Shown here in pieces: positions 35,554 to 46,899 of a stretch of 56,556 nucleotides of DNA (its first letter is position 1; each line of letters begins with the position of its first letter). Origin of the DNA: Guillardia theta CCMP2712 (lineage: Eukaryota > Cryptophyceae > Pyrenomonadales > Geminigeraceae). The notes beneath the pieces are model-generated. The model did not search any database. It was not told the DNA's origin and worked only from the letters and a program-made list of their open reading frames with translations. The stretch is taken from assembly GCF_000315625.1 (NCBI RefSeq), contig NW_005434529.1:1-56556 (forward strand). Reading direction: 5' to 3'. Made by a program: the position numbers and the translations under genes.

Positions 35554-38500
35554 ATGACGATGCGGTGGAATACGGGAGGAGGAGGAGGAGGAGGAGGAGG
35601 AGGAGGAGGAGGAGGAGGAGGAGGAGGAGGAGGAGGAGGAGGAGGAGGAGGGGAAGGTATGAAGGAGAGCATAGCTCGAGCTCTTGCTGAAAAGAAGGAG
35701 GGGAATGAACATTTCAAGGAGGGCAAGGTTGAGGCAGCTCTCAAGTGCTACCAACGCGCGCTGAATGCTGTGAGCTGCGATCTGTCAAAGGCAGGAAGCG
35801 AGATGAGGCTTTCCTGTCACCTGAACGCGGCTCTGTGCCTTCTCAAACTTGAAAAACCTAAGGGAGCTCTGCAGGAGTGCAACCTTGCCCTGAGGATCGA
35901 CGGGAGGGCAACAAAGGCGCTCTTTAGGAGGTCAAAAGCGTATGTTGGGTTGGGAGAGTACAACAAGGCAAAGGAGGATGTGGATCGCCTGCTGGAGCTT
36001 GAGCCGCAAGACGAGGAAGGAAAGGAGCTTTCTTCCTTCATCTCCAACGTGCTCAAAGGATACATGAACTTCAATGACACCATTCAGCTGCTGTCGCACG
36101 GCGACCTGGTCATGGCCTCGCAGAACCTTGAGAACATCTCCAGCACCGCCAGTAGGATCGGTGCGTTCAAGGTGGCAGCGCATGCTGAGAGCTACCGCGG
36201 TATCGCCATGCAGATGCAGAACAAGCTCGAGGAGGCAGCGACTTGCCATCGACGACATGCGAAACTCGCGGAAGGCCTGGGGGACAAGAGCGAGAAGATG
36301 AGGGCCCTGAGCAACCTGGGAAGGTACTGACCCCCCCTCCTCGCTCATGATGACCCCTCATCCTCCCTCATGCTGACCCCTCCTCCTCCCTCGTGCTTCT
36401 GGTGATGTGCTTCTGTGCTAGTGTCTACCAGATGCTGGGCAAGAGTAAAGAGGCGGTCGAGTGTTACGAGCAGCAGGTGGAGGCTGTTGACGAAGAAACA
36501 AGCAAGATGGACGTCTGCTCGCTGCATGGGAACCTCGGGATCTCCTACAGGCGAGCTGCTCTAGAGCCTCTCGTGCCCTCTCCTCCTCTCCTCCTCTCCT
36601 CCTCTCCTCCTCTCCTCCTCTCCTCCTCTCCTCCTCTCCTCCTCTCCTCCTCTCCTCCTCTCCTCCTCTCCTCCCTATGCATGAAGTGATGGAAGACCGG
36701 GAAGGAAAGTGGAGGGAAGAGAGAAGAGCAAAATGGAGGGAGCGGTCGGTGGAACCAGGGGAGGGGGAGAAAGGGGAGGGAGTAAGAGGGATAGAAAGAG
36801 CAGGGGGAAGGGAGGGAGAGAGGTCACTGACGAGATGGTTGCAGAGCTTTAGGGGAGTATGAGAAATCGCTTGAAAGCTTGACCATCTCATTGCAGATTG
36901 CAATCGCATTAGGTCAGGGAGGGAGGGAGGGAGGGAGGGAGGCGAAGTAGAATTTATCTAAGTGAGCAGGGGAAAAAGAATCAGAAGCGAAAGGCTACAG
37001 TCACGTTGCCTCTACTCACTTCGAGTCCGGGGATCTACATCATGCTCTCATTGCGTTCAGGAAAAGTTTTGAGCTCTTCAAGGTTCCTCTTTTTTTCCTT
37101 CCCCCTTCCCTCCCTCTCTGTTGCCCCCTCCCTCCTCCTTATTCTTCGTCCATGTTCTCCATCCTTTTCTCCTCTCTCCCTGCCTCCTCTTCTGTTCTGC
37201 TTCCTCCTTTCCTCCCTCCCTCGTCCTCCCTCCCTCTCCTTCCTCTTCCTCCTCCTCACTTTGCCTCGCACGCAGGAGCTGGGGGACTTGGTAGCATGCG
37301 CACAAGAGAAGGAAAGAATCGCAAACGTTCTGCACCGTCAGGGAGAGATGGAGAAAGCAATCGCAGAGTTCGGCGAAGTAATGCTCTCCTTGTACTCCTC
37401 TCCTCTTACTCCTCCCCTCCTACTCGTCTCCTCTTTACTTCTCTCCTTTTACTCCTCTCCCTCTCCCTTCCCTTCTCCTTTCCCCACTCCCTGTCCCGGT
37501 TACATCTCTCTCCCTCCCTCCCTCTTTCCTCTCCCTTTTCGTCTTATTTTTGTTCTTTCAGGCTCGTGAAATCCTGAGAGGTTGTAAGTGCGAGGATGTG
37601 CAGCAGGAGATCGATCGACTTGATGGAATGATTGGGATGTAAGTCCTTCTTTCCTGTCATCGTCCCCCTCCCCTCCCCCTCTACTCTCTGCCTCCCCCTC
37701 TCTCTCCTCCTCTCCTCTCTCCTCCTCTCCTATCTCCTCCTCCTCTCTTCTTCCTGCTCTTCCTCTTGGTTTCTTCCTTGCTCTTGTCCTCTACCATATA
37801 CCTTGTGATCAAATCTTCTGTCTCTCCCTTCTTTCTTTCTTCACTCCCTCCTTCTGCTCCCTGATAATTTGCTCCGACAGCTGCCAGGCAGCCTTGGGGC
37901 AGACGGAGGAGGCGCTGCCGGTCCTGACCAAGATGGCGGAGAGGCGGGAGGAGGAGGGAGGGGAGGAGCACGCCTCTGAGCGGGTGCTGGGCATCGCCCT
38001 ACAGTCCATGGAGGCGACCCAGAGCGCGTTGCGATGTCACTCACGTCAGCTGCAAGAGTGCGTGAGGACGGAGGACGTCAGGGGGCAGGCGGAAGCGCAT
38101 GCAGACATTGGCCTCCTCCTCTCCTCCATGGGGCACTCCCTCCCTGCCGCAAGGTGCTTCCTGCAGGCCCTGGAGTGCGCGAGGAAGAGCAGGGACATCG
38201 TGCAGGAGTGCGGGGCACTGACGGGGCTGGGGATGGCGCTGCTGGAGGAGGGAGAACGAGAGGGGGGGAGGAAGACGATGGAACATGCGCTGTCGCTGCT
38301 GGAAGATGCGTTCTCTGACATGTCCATGTGCTCCGACGCTCGCGACCAGCTCCTCGAGCATGCGGCGCGTGCGCTGAAGGCCCTGCAGCTGTTCCACATC
38401 CGATACAGAGGGGGGAGGCGGGGGAAGAAAACCCAAGGGAAGGAGAAGGGGATTGAAATCAGAGATTCCAAGAGCGAGGAGGAGGCGAAAGAGGTGAAGG

Positions 38501-40571
38501 AAGTGGATGAGATAAAGGAGCACGAGGAGGAGGAGGAGAAGCAGGAAGAGGAGGAGGGATTGTCAGCAACAGAGAGGATGGAGAGTCTTCTAGTAACCGT
38601 GCAGCTACAAGCGTACGAGCAGCTGGTGGCGATGGTGGAAGGGGGGGTGATGGAGTGGAAGGAGCTGGAGGACGAGCTGGAGTTTGAGAACTTCAGCCAA
38701 GAGGATGTCAAGTTTCTTTCGAGCTGCACGGGAAAGACCATCGTTGTCATGTCCTGCCTTGACGACGAGGGGACGATCGGGACTTGGGTGATCTCTCCAT
38801 GCGAGGAGGAGGTTGTCTTCTGTAGGAACGACGGGAAGAGAAGTTTGGAGGGTCACAAGTACACATGGACCACCTTGTTGGATGACGTTGTGAACAACCT
38901 CCCCCATGCGCTGATGTCGGCCGAGGAGAAGGATGAGAGATTCTCGACATCAGGGCAAGGAAGGTTGTTTCGATGTTTGTATGACTTGTGTTGGAGACAA
39001 GTTGCTGATCAGGTACAAGACATGCCATCTCAACTCTTCAAATCTCCCTCATTGCTTCTCCTTTCAGATAGACAAAAACACGCAAGAAGTTGTTATCTCC
39101 CCTGTTGGAGTTTTGACCCTCTTCCCATGGAATCTCATGTGCGATGAGAATGGTTGCCCACTGCTCCAGAGGTTGCAAGTCGTCAAGTTCCTTACTTCTT
39201 TCCCTCCTCTCCTACTCTCCATCCCCTTTGCTCCTCCCCATCTGCTCCACGTTGACTCTCCTTTCTCCCCGTCTCTCCCATTTCTTCTTTCCTCTCCCAA
39301 ATGTTCTTCCTCCTCCTGCTCTCTTTCACCAGCACCTTGCTAACACCCTCAGCGCAGGCACGTGCTGACCCTGGAGCCTTGCTTGAAGGCCCTCAGCTTC
39401 CTCCTCCATAACCATCGCAGTGATGAGAATTCAGCCTCCTCCTCCTACCTCTCCGTCCCTGTGCCCCTGGGAAAGAGCAAGGAAGTCTCCTCCGACCCCT
39501 CGGCCCTCGTTGTCGTCAACCCCTCCAACAGACTGTCTGCTCAGCAACGGCTGGAGGACTCCTCCGACAGTGACGACGAGGAGCAGGAGGAGCGGGAGGA
39601 TGCGTCTGGTGTGCTGGCTCGTTTAGCTTGTCTACCGCCTAACTTGAGAATCATACAGGAGGAAGAAGGGAAAGGGCCCAAGCATCCAACAATCCTTCGC
39701 CTCTCCCTCCACCTTCCCCTCCCTCGCAGGTTGCAGGACATCTTGCGCGGTGTGGGTTCGCTGTGGAAGAGCTCTCGGAGGAGATGGCGAGCGTGGGTAA
39801 GAGGAAGAGAGGAGAGGAGAGGAGAGGAGAGGAGAGGAGAGGAGAGGAGAGGAGAGGAGAGGAGAGGAGAGGAGAGGAGAGGCGCGAGCTCATGTCGGGT
39901 GCTAGAGTACGTCGGCAAGGCTGCTGCCATGACTCGCTGGATCCACGTCTCAGCAGCGGTCGAGCTGGGGGGGAAAGGAGGGAGGGTGCGAGTCTTTCTG
40001 TCCGAGGGCTGCCTGTCCTCGGGGGAGAAGGACTGGGGCCAAGTCGATCCTCCCCGCCTCGTTCAAGACTTTCGAGGTGCGAGAGAGGAGAGAGCTCTGC
40101 TGTCGCCCAGCTGACTGCTGGTTCAAGATCGGCTCTTCGGCTCGTCTCTCGTCCTTGCCGGTTACGGTCACCCCGACCTGATGGAGGAGGAGCGGAGGAG
40201 TGGGACGAGGCAGCTGGAGCTGGAGCTGGAAAGGAGGCTCAAGGCAAGGGACCAGGACAGGAGGGAGGGAGGTGACGGTGCTGCTCAGGCATGGTTGGCC
40301 ATGGTCGGCTGCTTTCGGATTAAGCTCGGAGTGCGGCGGCTCATCTTTCCTGTCCTCCTCTCTCAGGAGGCCCAGGTGCTCCGTCTCATGGACTGCATGT
40401 ACAGGTAACGAGCTGTCGTTGTTTCCCGCCCTCTGACGTCTGCCCAGCAATCTGGCGCAAGGACAAGAGCTCTCAGCTGCAGCCCTGACAGGGGCCATGA
40501 AGCAAGTCGGCCAGGAGGGCAAGAGTTGGAGAGAAGTTTGCGGGGGGTTCATGTACCTGGGGAGCGAGTGA
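35554..40571 (+). CDS. TPR-CHAT domain protein, catalytic dyad apparently lost
   Basis: The start is ATG 35554, which would translate a GGA array into about 22 glycines, or ATG 35659 (MKESIARALAEKKEGNEHFK) just after it. The N-terminus is a chain of TPR motifs (EGNEHFKEGKVEAALKCYQR, LCLLKLEKPKGALQECNLAL, KSKEAVECYEQQVEAV, EYEKSLESLTISLQIA, QAALGQTEEALPVLTKMAER), followed by an acidic spacer (EEEEEKQEEEEGLSATERME). A CHAT (caspase-like) domain follows: KTIVVMSCLDDEGTIGTWVI, QEVVISPVGVLTLFPWNLM, TRWIHVSAAVE, SSLVLAGYGHPDL, QAWLAMVGCFRIKLGVRRLI, and a closing WREVCGGFMYLGSE with TGA at 40569-40571. The usual HxAxHG and LSAC residues are replaced (Ala and Tyr), so it is probably not a protease. 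Human TTC28 is a known eukaryotic TPR-CHAT protein. Introns carry CT arrays (36577-36672; 37680-37860). Confidence 0.8.
35575..35652. repeat. GGA trinucleotide array at a gene start
   Basis: About 25 GGA units directly after the ATG at 35554 and before the ATG at 35659. It encodes poly-Gly if the first ATG is used; otherwise it is in the 5' UTR. Confidence 0.9.
36577..36672. repeat. CTCCTCTCCT array within an intron
   Basis: About 12 uninterrupted 8-nt ctcctctc-type units on the sense strand of an intron in the TPR-CHAT gene. Confidence 0.85.
39802..39884. repeat. GAGAG-type array within an intron
   Basis: About 16 copies of the 5-mer gagag/aggag inside an intron of the TPR-CHAT gene. This is a purine array on the sense strand, the opposite of most introns here. 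Confidence 0.85.
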
Positions 40572-40684
40572 TCTGCAGGTAGGGTTAAGCTCAATTCATT
40601 CTTATATAACAGCTTCTTTCTGCCAGGTCGTCTGCCTATCTTCTCCTCCTTGCCCTGTGCATGTTTGTTGTATCCTTGACAATC

Positions 40685-41852
40685 TCAACCAGACTTGAAG
40701 AGGAGGATGGCGACTTGGCCCAAGTAGAAGTAGATAAAGTGCTTTGTCTCGTGCGTCACATACGATCCGAAGTTCCTACCTACAATGCAATGCCACGTGG
40801 GGTTGTATTTCTTATCGAACTCCTTCTTGATGTAGGCAGCGATATCCTTCTCGATGTTGTATTTCTCCATTGCCTGTGCAGCGCAATCGATCGCATCTTG
40901 CTGCATGTCCTCTGTGCCAAGATGTCAGAACATGGAGGGTCAGTGATCCTGTTGCGGATACATCCTAGATCGATAACCATCACAGGCTTTTGAAAACCAG
41001 TGCTCAAGTAATTTCATGACAAAAGGAAACCAGATGACCAGATAGTCATGAAATGTAACAGCATGTATCAAATCGATAGATGTGTGGCCATGATAGCTTG
41101 CAGCGAGAGGAGGGAGGGAGGTGACTTGGCCTAAACCCTAAACCCTTTGACATTTCGAACACATGCAACAACATAAACAAATAGAAACATGTCACAGTCT
41201 CAAATCATCGGCATTGTCAATCTCAACATACTCATGCTGTAAAATGGTGTACCCTACTATATCTCTGCATGAATATCACTTTGTTCGCACTATAGAACAT
41301 ATTTGAACACTTGTCTGGTTCATAAACAATTTGCACACGTGGCGAGAATTGTCTTCAATCCACCCTCGTTTCTCAACAACCTCCATAAGGACACATGTGA
41401 CATCAGATTTGAAATCTAATCATCTCACATGTCTCGTCCATCCGGATAAGAGCGTGCAGACCAAAATCAAACCGACACATCACGCAATCGCGACATCGGC
41501 AACACAACGTACTGTCAACCGAAATGCTGTCCCCCCACTTCCTTCCTCCTGTTTGATAACCAAGGACGTACGTAGGAGGATGAAGATCATAAATACATCA
41601 CACCATAGTTAAACTTGACTTCAAAGCTCTGATGCCCTATCCCTTTCCCATTCTGCCCTTTGAAATTCCCCGAGACATCACGATTCCACTTTCACGTCTC
41701 TCTGTGAATTGTGGAGAACACAGACCGAAATGCAGAATCATCTTTCCTAGCACATGTATGATGTATTTTTCATCCTCTCCATCCTGTGTGTTATTCTCTT
41801 GATTCTCACCTGACATGTCCGCATTCTTCACAACAGCCTTTCGGTCCGACAT
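40685..41852 (-). CDS. DYNLL: Dynein light chain LC8 (DYNLL type)
   Basis: Two exons: 41810-41852 ([14 protein letters not shown] plus one base) and 40685-40911, joined in phase 1 to give an 89-residue protein, the standard LC8 length. Exon 2 reads [60 protein letters not shown] and [14 protein letters not shown], nearly identical to LC8 of animals and green algae, including the [12 protein letters not shown] groove strand that binds partner peptides. LC8 is a dimeric hub of cytoplasmic and flagellar dynein and of many other complexes. The single intron (40912-41809) is 898 nt, about 18 times the usual size here, and carries a telomere-like run at 41130-41146. Confidence 0.96.
41130..41146. 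repeat. Interstitial telomere repeat inside the LC8 intron
   Basis: CCTAAACCCTAAACCCT, about 2.5 units in the orientation of the chromosome end, 41 kb inside it. Confidence 0.85.
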
Positions 41853-41869
41853 TCTTGCCGCGCGCCTTT

Positions 41870-42475
41870 ACTCAGTACCCTACCCCCTCATTTAAATAAT
41901 CCGCCCACCCTGTTGTTCTCGAAAGGACCCACGACCATACCACCCCACATCGTCAACTACCCCCACCCACAGAACTGATACCGGTATGTTGTCATTTGGA
42001 CCCGAACACGGGAAACATCCTACCCCAGCTTTATTCTTCAAACTACCCCTCTCTACATGAAAATCCATGGACACAACCCCTTGTATAAGCGGTGAAGTAC
42101 CCCTCCTTGGTCGTATCCATTATTCCCACTACCCGTGAGGTTGCCCCCAGAACCCTCAGACTCTATTTCGAGTACCCACCCTACTGACTATCAAGTAGCA
42201 CCCCGCAATTTGTACCCTACCCCCATGTTGTCCCATACCCTTCTTCGAGAGGGGCCTTTGAACGATGACCCACCCATTGACTAGATTAGCAGGTTGTCGG
42301 AAACCCACCCCACCTCCTTAATTTCCTACTACAGGACAATCACCCCTGAAACCCCATGTCTCTCGATATCAAAATCGAACCAGATACCAACCCCGTTGAA
42401 CTGCTGGTGTGGAGTACCCCACCATCGATCATCACCACCCCCTCTATTGTACTACCCCACCCCCATTCCAATGAT
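41870..42475. promoter_or_regulatory. C-tract zone 4, between LC8 and the ankyrin-PDZ gene
   Basis: ACCCC/CCACCC words recur about every 15-25 nt across 600 nt (taccccctca, accaccccacatc, ctacccccaccc, aactacccctctc, cacccaccc, accacccccc-like). It starts about 20 bp upstream of the LC8 start (-) and ends about 315 bp before the ATG at 42791 (+), so it lies between two divergent genes. A promoter role is inference. Confidence 0.45.
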
Positions 42476-42790
42476 CCAACGCCTTCTCCCGCCTTCTCTC
42501 GCGCCAACCGAAGACCGTTTGCTGGTCATACCGTTGCAATCCGTTACAACTTTCAAGCTGTCACTGAGATGTCCGGGCCCGGCATCACAACCCGGGCCCG
42601 TCTCACAACCGAGTCCACCTCGGCGTGCTCCAGAGTCATTTTACGGCTCCGGCAGTTACGAGTTAACTGTCGCAACTGCACAACGGTCCGTTGCACCACG
42701 GCCGCCGGGTATGCAGGCAAGGGGGGCCGCGGGAATGCAGCGGCTGTGAGGGAGGTGGGAGGAGGCTCGGGTACAGAAGGAGGAGCGACG

Positions 42791-45700
42791 ATGAGGAAGC
42801 TCCTCTTCACTCTTCTCTTCCTTCTCTTCTTCGTTGCTCCCTCTCCTTTCTGTTGTGCCCTTGGTGGCACAGCTATCCAGAGGACCCCTGCTGCACAGCC
42901 CTTGTCCTCAAGTACAGGTCACCCGGAGCGTCTGACAAGTTCATCTGCCTCCTCTCATGTACTGACCGACAGAGGAGAAGGTTCATCTCCCTTGAATACT
43001 TGCGCTCTCCGTTCCTTGCGCTGCCTTAATGACCCACTCCCAGCTCGGGAGGGGGAGGGGGAAGGGGATCCTGTAGTGCCGAGGTGTCATGGGACGGGAG
43101 TGCAGCGACTTCGAGGAGGAAGAGGGTTAGGGGATCTAGCAAAGACGCCTATTTTGAGTACGATCCAGAAGCTGAACGTGTTTGGGAAGCATCACGATGA
43201 CTGCTGGGACTGCGACGGGGAAGGGTGCCTAATGTTCGAAGAGAACATGTATGAAGAGCGAGTGATGAAGACTTTGGAGTTCATGGAGGCGCATGACGAC
43301 CGTTCGTCCACGGAGCTCGTGCAGAAGCTGAAGAATGAGGTCTCTCCTGTCTCCAAGGGCCTCCGCATCTTCACCGATTGCTTCCGGCCCGGCGACGCCT
43401 CTTCGAAGCACGAAGGATGGGTACACGTTCTGCTCAAGGCAGCGGAGAGAGGGTACGACAGCACAGTGAGGGAGCTGATCAACCTCGGGCTCAGCGTCAA
43501 CAGCCAAGGACGGCACGGACAGACCCCCCTGCATGTCGCCGCCGCCTTCGGCAGACTCACCGTCCTCAACTCTCTCTGTGACCTCGGCGCCGATGTGAAC
43601 GCGGTGGACATGCTCGGCTGGACTCCTCTCCATCAGGCGTCCTTCTTCGGGCAGGCAACTGCATGCTTCCTCCTCGTCGAGCGATGGGACGCGCAGGTGG
43701 ACAAGGTGAACGCGCAGGATCAGACGGCAGCCGACCTGGCGGACTTGACCTTCTACAAGCCCATGGACTTCAACAACCAGCAGGGATACGATGAGGTGAA
43801 CGCTGCGTCTACTTGCTCTGTATTTGTTCTCGTGCTCCTGCTCCTTTTTCCTTCCTCCCTCCCTCCGCTTCTCTTTCTCGTCCTCCTCGTGCTGTCAGTT
43901 CTTATCTGCACCTAAACCCTCAACCCCCCCCTCCCCTCTCTGTCCCTTCTGCTGACCTCGCTCTTCAGTTCGATCGCAACTACTCCGAGGTCAGCGAGGA
44001 CCAGAACGCGCAGCAGGTGGAGACGTTCGACATCGCAGGCTACCTGCGAGGCTTCCTCCCCATCGACATGCAGGAGAGAAGCAAGTTCGATGCGCAGAGA
44101 AACGCGTCCCTGCCGCGGCTGCTCAAGAAGATGTCGAAGTTTGCCAAGAAGGCGAAGAAACTAGCGGAGGAGGAGAGGAAACGGAAGCAGGAAGGAGAGA
44201 AGGCAGGCGGCGCAGGGGCGGGCATGGACTTCTTCAGCAGGAGGGGAGACTCTGCGTCTGGGTCGCCGATGCCGTTCTCACTGCAGGAGATGACAGAGAG
44301 GAGCAAGCTAGCCTGGGACAGCAGAGCAGAGCTGACGAAGGAGGAGGAGGAGAGGCAGCGATCGGTATCCATGGACATGTTCGGCAAGTCGGAGGTCTCT
44401 TTCCCAATAGACTCCGAGGAGATGTCTGCGTTGAGAAGGACGTTGGGGTACGACAGGCTAAAGGACAGTGTCAACGACGAGCTAGGCTCCACCACCATGT
44501 ATGACGACCTGCAAGACCGTAGCTGGGACCTGGATCAGCTGGAAAGGCAGAGACTGGGAGGGGAGGAGGGGAGAGGGGGGGACGAAGAGCTCGTCAGTCA
44601 CGACTGGAACAACCCAGCTAGCAACCTTGACAGCAACCTGACGATGGACCAGCCGCCCTACCTGCCCCAGCAGAACCCCAGCAGGGAAGTCTCGCCCCAG
44701 AAGCAAGTTGAGAAGCAGGAGGCAGACTCCGAGCGCCAGGAAGACAAAGACGCGTCCCAGCAGGACGTCAGCAACAAGTCAGGAACCTCCTCCCCCCGCG
44801 CCTCCTCTCCTGCCAAGGGGGAGATAAGCGAGAGGAGGACGGAGGACTCGGAGACAGGAACAAAGATGTGCGGGGTTGGGATCACCCTCAACATGAACTC
44901 ACAAGGCTTGTACTACGTGAAATCCCTCGCAGCAGGAGGAAGCGCTGAGAAAGATGGCTCGGTCTCAGCTGGGGACATCCTGACTGAGGTGCTTTCCCCT
45001 TCACATTTCTGCACTCACTCGTCATCTTGGCCCCTCTGACCCCACATATTCGTCTGGCCCTCCTCCTCCTCCTCCTCTCCTCTCCCCTCCCCTCCCCTCC
45101 CATCCCACCCCCTCTCTCCCCTCCTCTCCGACTTTCTTTCTCTCACCTTCCTCTTTGTTCGCTCTCCTTGGCATCTCATGATGTGCATTAGGTGGACAAC
45201 AAGCAGCTCAGTGGCGCCACCTATGCCGATCTCGTGGCCATGATCCTCGGACCTCCCGGGAGCTCCGTCCGCTTCTCTCTTAGGAGGTGATGAATCTCCC
45301 ACCTTTCTCCTGTCAGCTCCTCCCTCCCTCCTCCTTCTTCTTTCCTTCCTTCCTTCCTTCCTTTCTTCCTCCTCCTCTTCCTCCTCCTCCTCCTCCTCCT
45401 CCTCCTCCCTCTTCCCGTCTAACTGTAGCCTGCTTCCTCGCTTCTCACGACAAGGACGGCAGGGGGTCGCACGCTTTCCAAGTTGAGCTCATTCGCATGC
45501 CGCTGGGGGAAAGAGAGTCCAAGGCAGTCTACGACGGCATCACGCGCGAGCAGGCAAACCTAAGAAAGATGCTGCTTGCTCAGCAGCGACTCCAGGTACC
45601 CTTCTCCTCTCCCCTCCTCTCCTCTCCTCTCCCCTCCTCCTCCATCAGCACCTCCTCCTTCCCTTCCCCTCCACCACCACCACCTCCTCCTCCCTCCCTC

Positions 45701-46151
45701 CTTACTTCCTCCTCCTCCTCCTCCCCTCCTCCTCCTCTCCTTCAGACTCCCCACAGCCCCACGAGTCTACTCACGAGATCCCACAGGTAGAGAAGCAGGC
45801 GATGGCCGACGAAATTGCGCAGCTCAGGAAGCGTGTGGAGAGGTAGCTGCTGCTCCTGCTCCCTCACTTGTCGCCCCTTGCTTTCTTCCTCCTTTCCCTC
45901 ACACCCTTCTCCTTACATGCCGCCTCCCTCTTCCCCTTACCTCCTCCCCTTCTCCTCATCCTCCTGACTCGCCCCGTGGCAGCGCGGAGAACGAGGCTCG
46001 AGTGTGGAAGGCGATCTCGCAGCAGAACTCGCGGGCTAACAGTCAGTTTGTGAGCTCAGCTAGTCAGGAGGGAGACGACGAGCTCGGGATCCGCCAGGTG
46101 CACGACCTTGACGCGAAGCTAGCAGAGAAGAGCCTGGAGGGAGATGACTAG
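42791..46151 (+). CDS. Ankyrin-repeat and PDZ protein with signal peptide
   Basis: The ATG at 42791 opens a signal peptide (MRKLLFTLLFLLFFVAPSPF). After a disordered stretch come ankyrin repeats (EGWVHVLLKAAERGYDSTVR, GQTPLHVAAAFGRLTVLNSL, LGWTPLHQASFFGQATACFL). Exon 1 ends near 43795. Exon 2 (about 43969-44988) is charged, partly coiled coil (MSKFAKKAKKLAEEERKRKQ), then acidic linker. A PDZ domain spans the next join: CGVGITLNMNSQGLYYVKSL, AAGGSAEKDGSVSAGDILTE, VDNKQLSGATYADLVAMILG, PPGSSVRFSLRR. Its carboxylate-binding loop reads CGVGITL. The tail is helical (REQANLRKMLLAQQRLQ, EKQAMADEIAQLRKRVER) with TAG at 46149-46151. A signal peptide on an ankyrin-PDZ protein is odd, since both modules are usually cytosolic; plastid targeting is possible but the Phe mark is not clear. 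An AATAAA lies near 46227. Confidence 0.8.
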
Positions 46152-46899
46152 GAGGGAGGGAAGGAGGGGAAGGGGATGAGGAGGAAGATTGTGAGTGGTG
46201 ATAAAGGAAACGACATTCCTTGTAAAGAATAAACCGTAATCTCATAGCTTCTTGTGCGCCTGTACAAACTCCTGGACACCCGGCAGTTGTTCGATATGTT
46301 TCATCAATCGCATACTGGTCGTGAACGCGTCCTGCTCTTGTCATCCATACAGCTCCATCTTCATCTTCGCCATGAGCCTGCAGATGTTTCTTCTCTCTCC
46401 CCCCCCCCACCCCCCCGCTGCTTCTCTTCCTCCGCGCTCGGGCACCAGGCGCTAGTCCCACATGGAGTAGCTCAGCGTCGCCATGGATACAGCGCCGGGT
46501 ATCACAACTAGTCCAAAATAATTCACTTTTATATCAAATTATTTTCGAAATATGATCACAACATTTCAAAAATAAAAAGGGTTTGTCATGAGCCCTCGAA
46601 GTCAGGAGGCGGTTTCTTGCCGCTTGTTTCCACGGACAAGGCTGGCCCGACAATGGGGCTCAGCGGCTTGTAGCAGGGTGAGGACGAACAGGAGGAGAGA
46701 GGAGGAGGAGGAGGAGAGAGGAGGTGAACTGAGACGGACTCAGATAGTTTGACGTGCCGCTACTGTCATAGAAGCTACAGGTAACAAGTCATCAAACCAG
46801 TCTGTTAGCCGCCTTGATCCAGGTTCGAACTGAACTCGCTGTTTTCAAACCTGCACAACAAGTAGAGGGAAAGCATCCTCTCATAACCAGCTGCACTCA
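46152..46899. other. Intergenic, no supported gene
   Basis: Holds the 3' end signals of the ankyrin-PDZ gene, an AT-rich stretch at 46505-46580 and a purine run (gaggagagaggagg) at 46690-46725. Short open frames here have no coding character. Confidence 0.5.

Noticed and set aside
35289-35752. Poly-Arg, poly-Ser and poly-Pro frames over the GGA array
   Set aside because: Other-frame readings of one trinucleotide array; only the TPR-CHAT frame continues into real protein.
38046-38750. 234-codon minus-strand frame
   Set aside because: Antisense to the TPR-CHAT exon; Ser-rich shadow of acidic codons.
45015-45754. Glu/Arg- and Gly-rich minus-strand frames
   Set aside because: Complement of the CT-rich introns of the ankyrin-PDZ gene.
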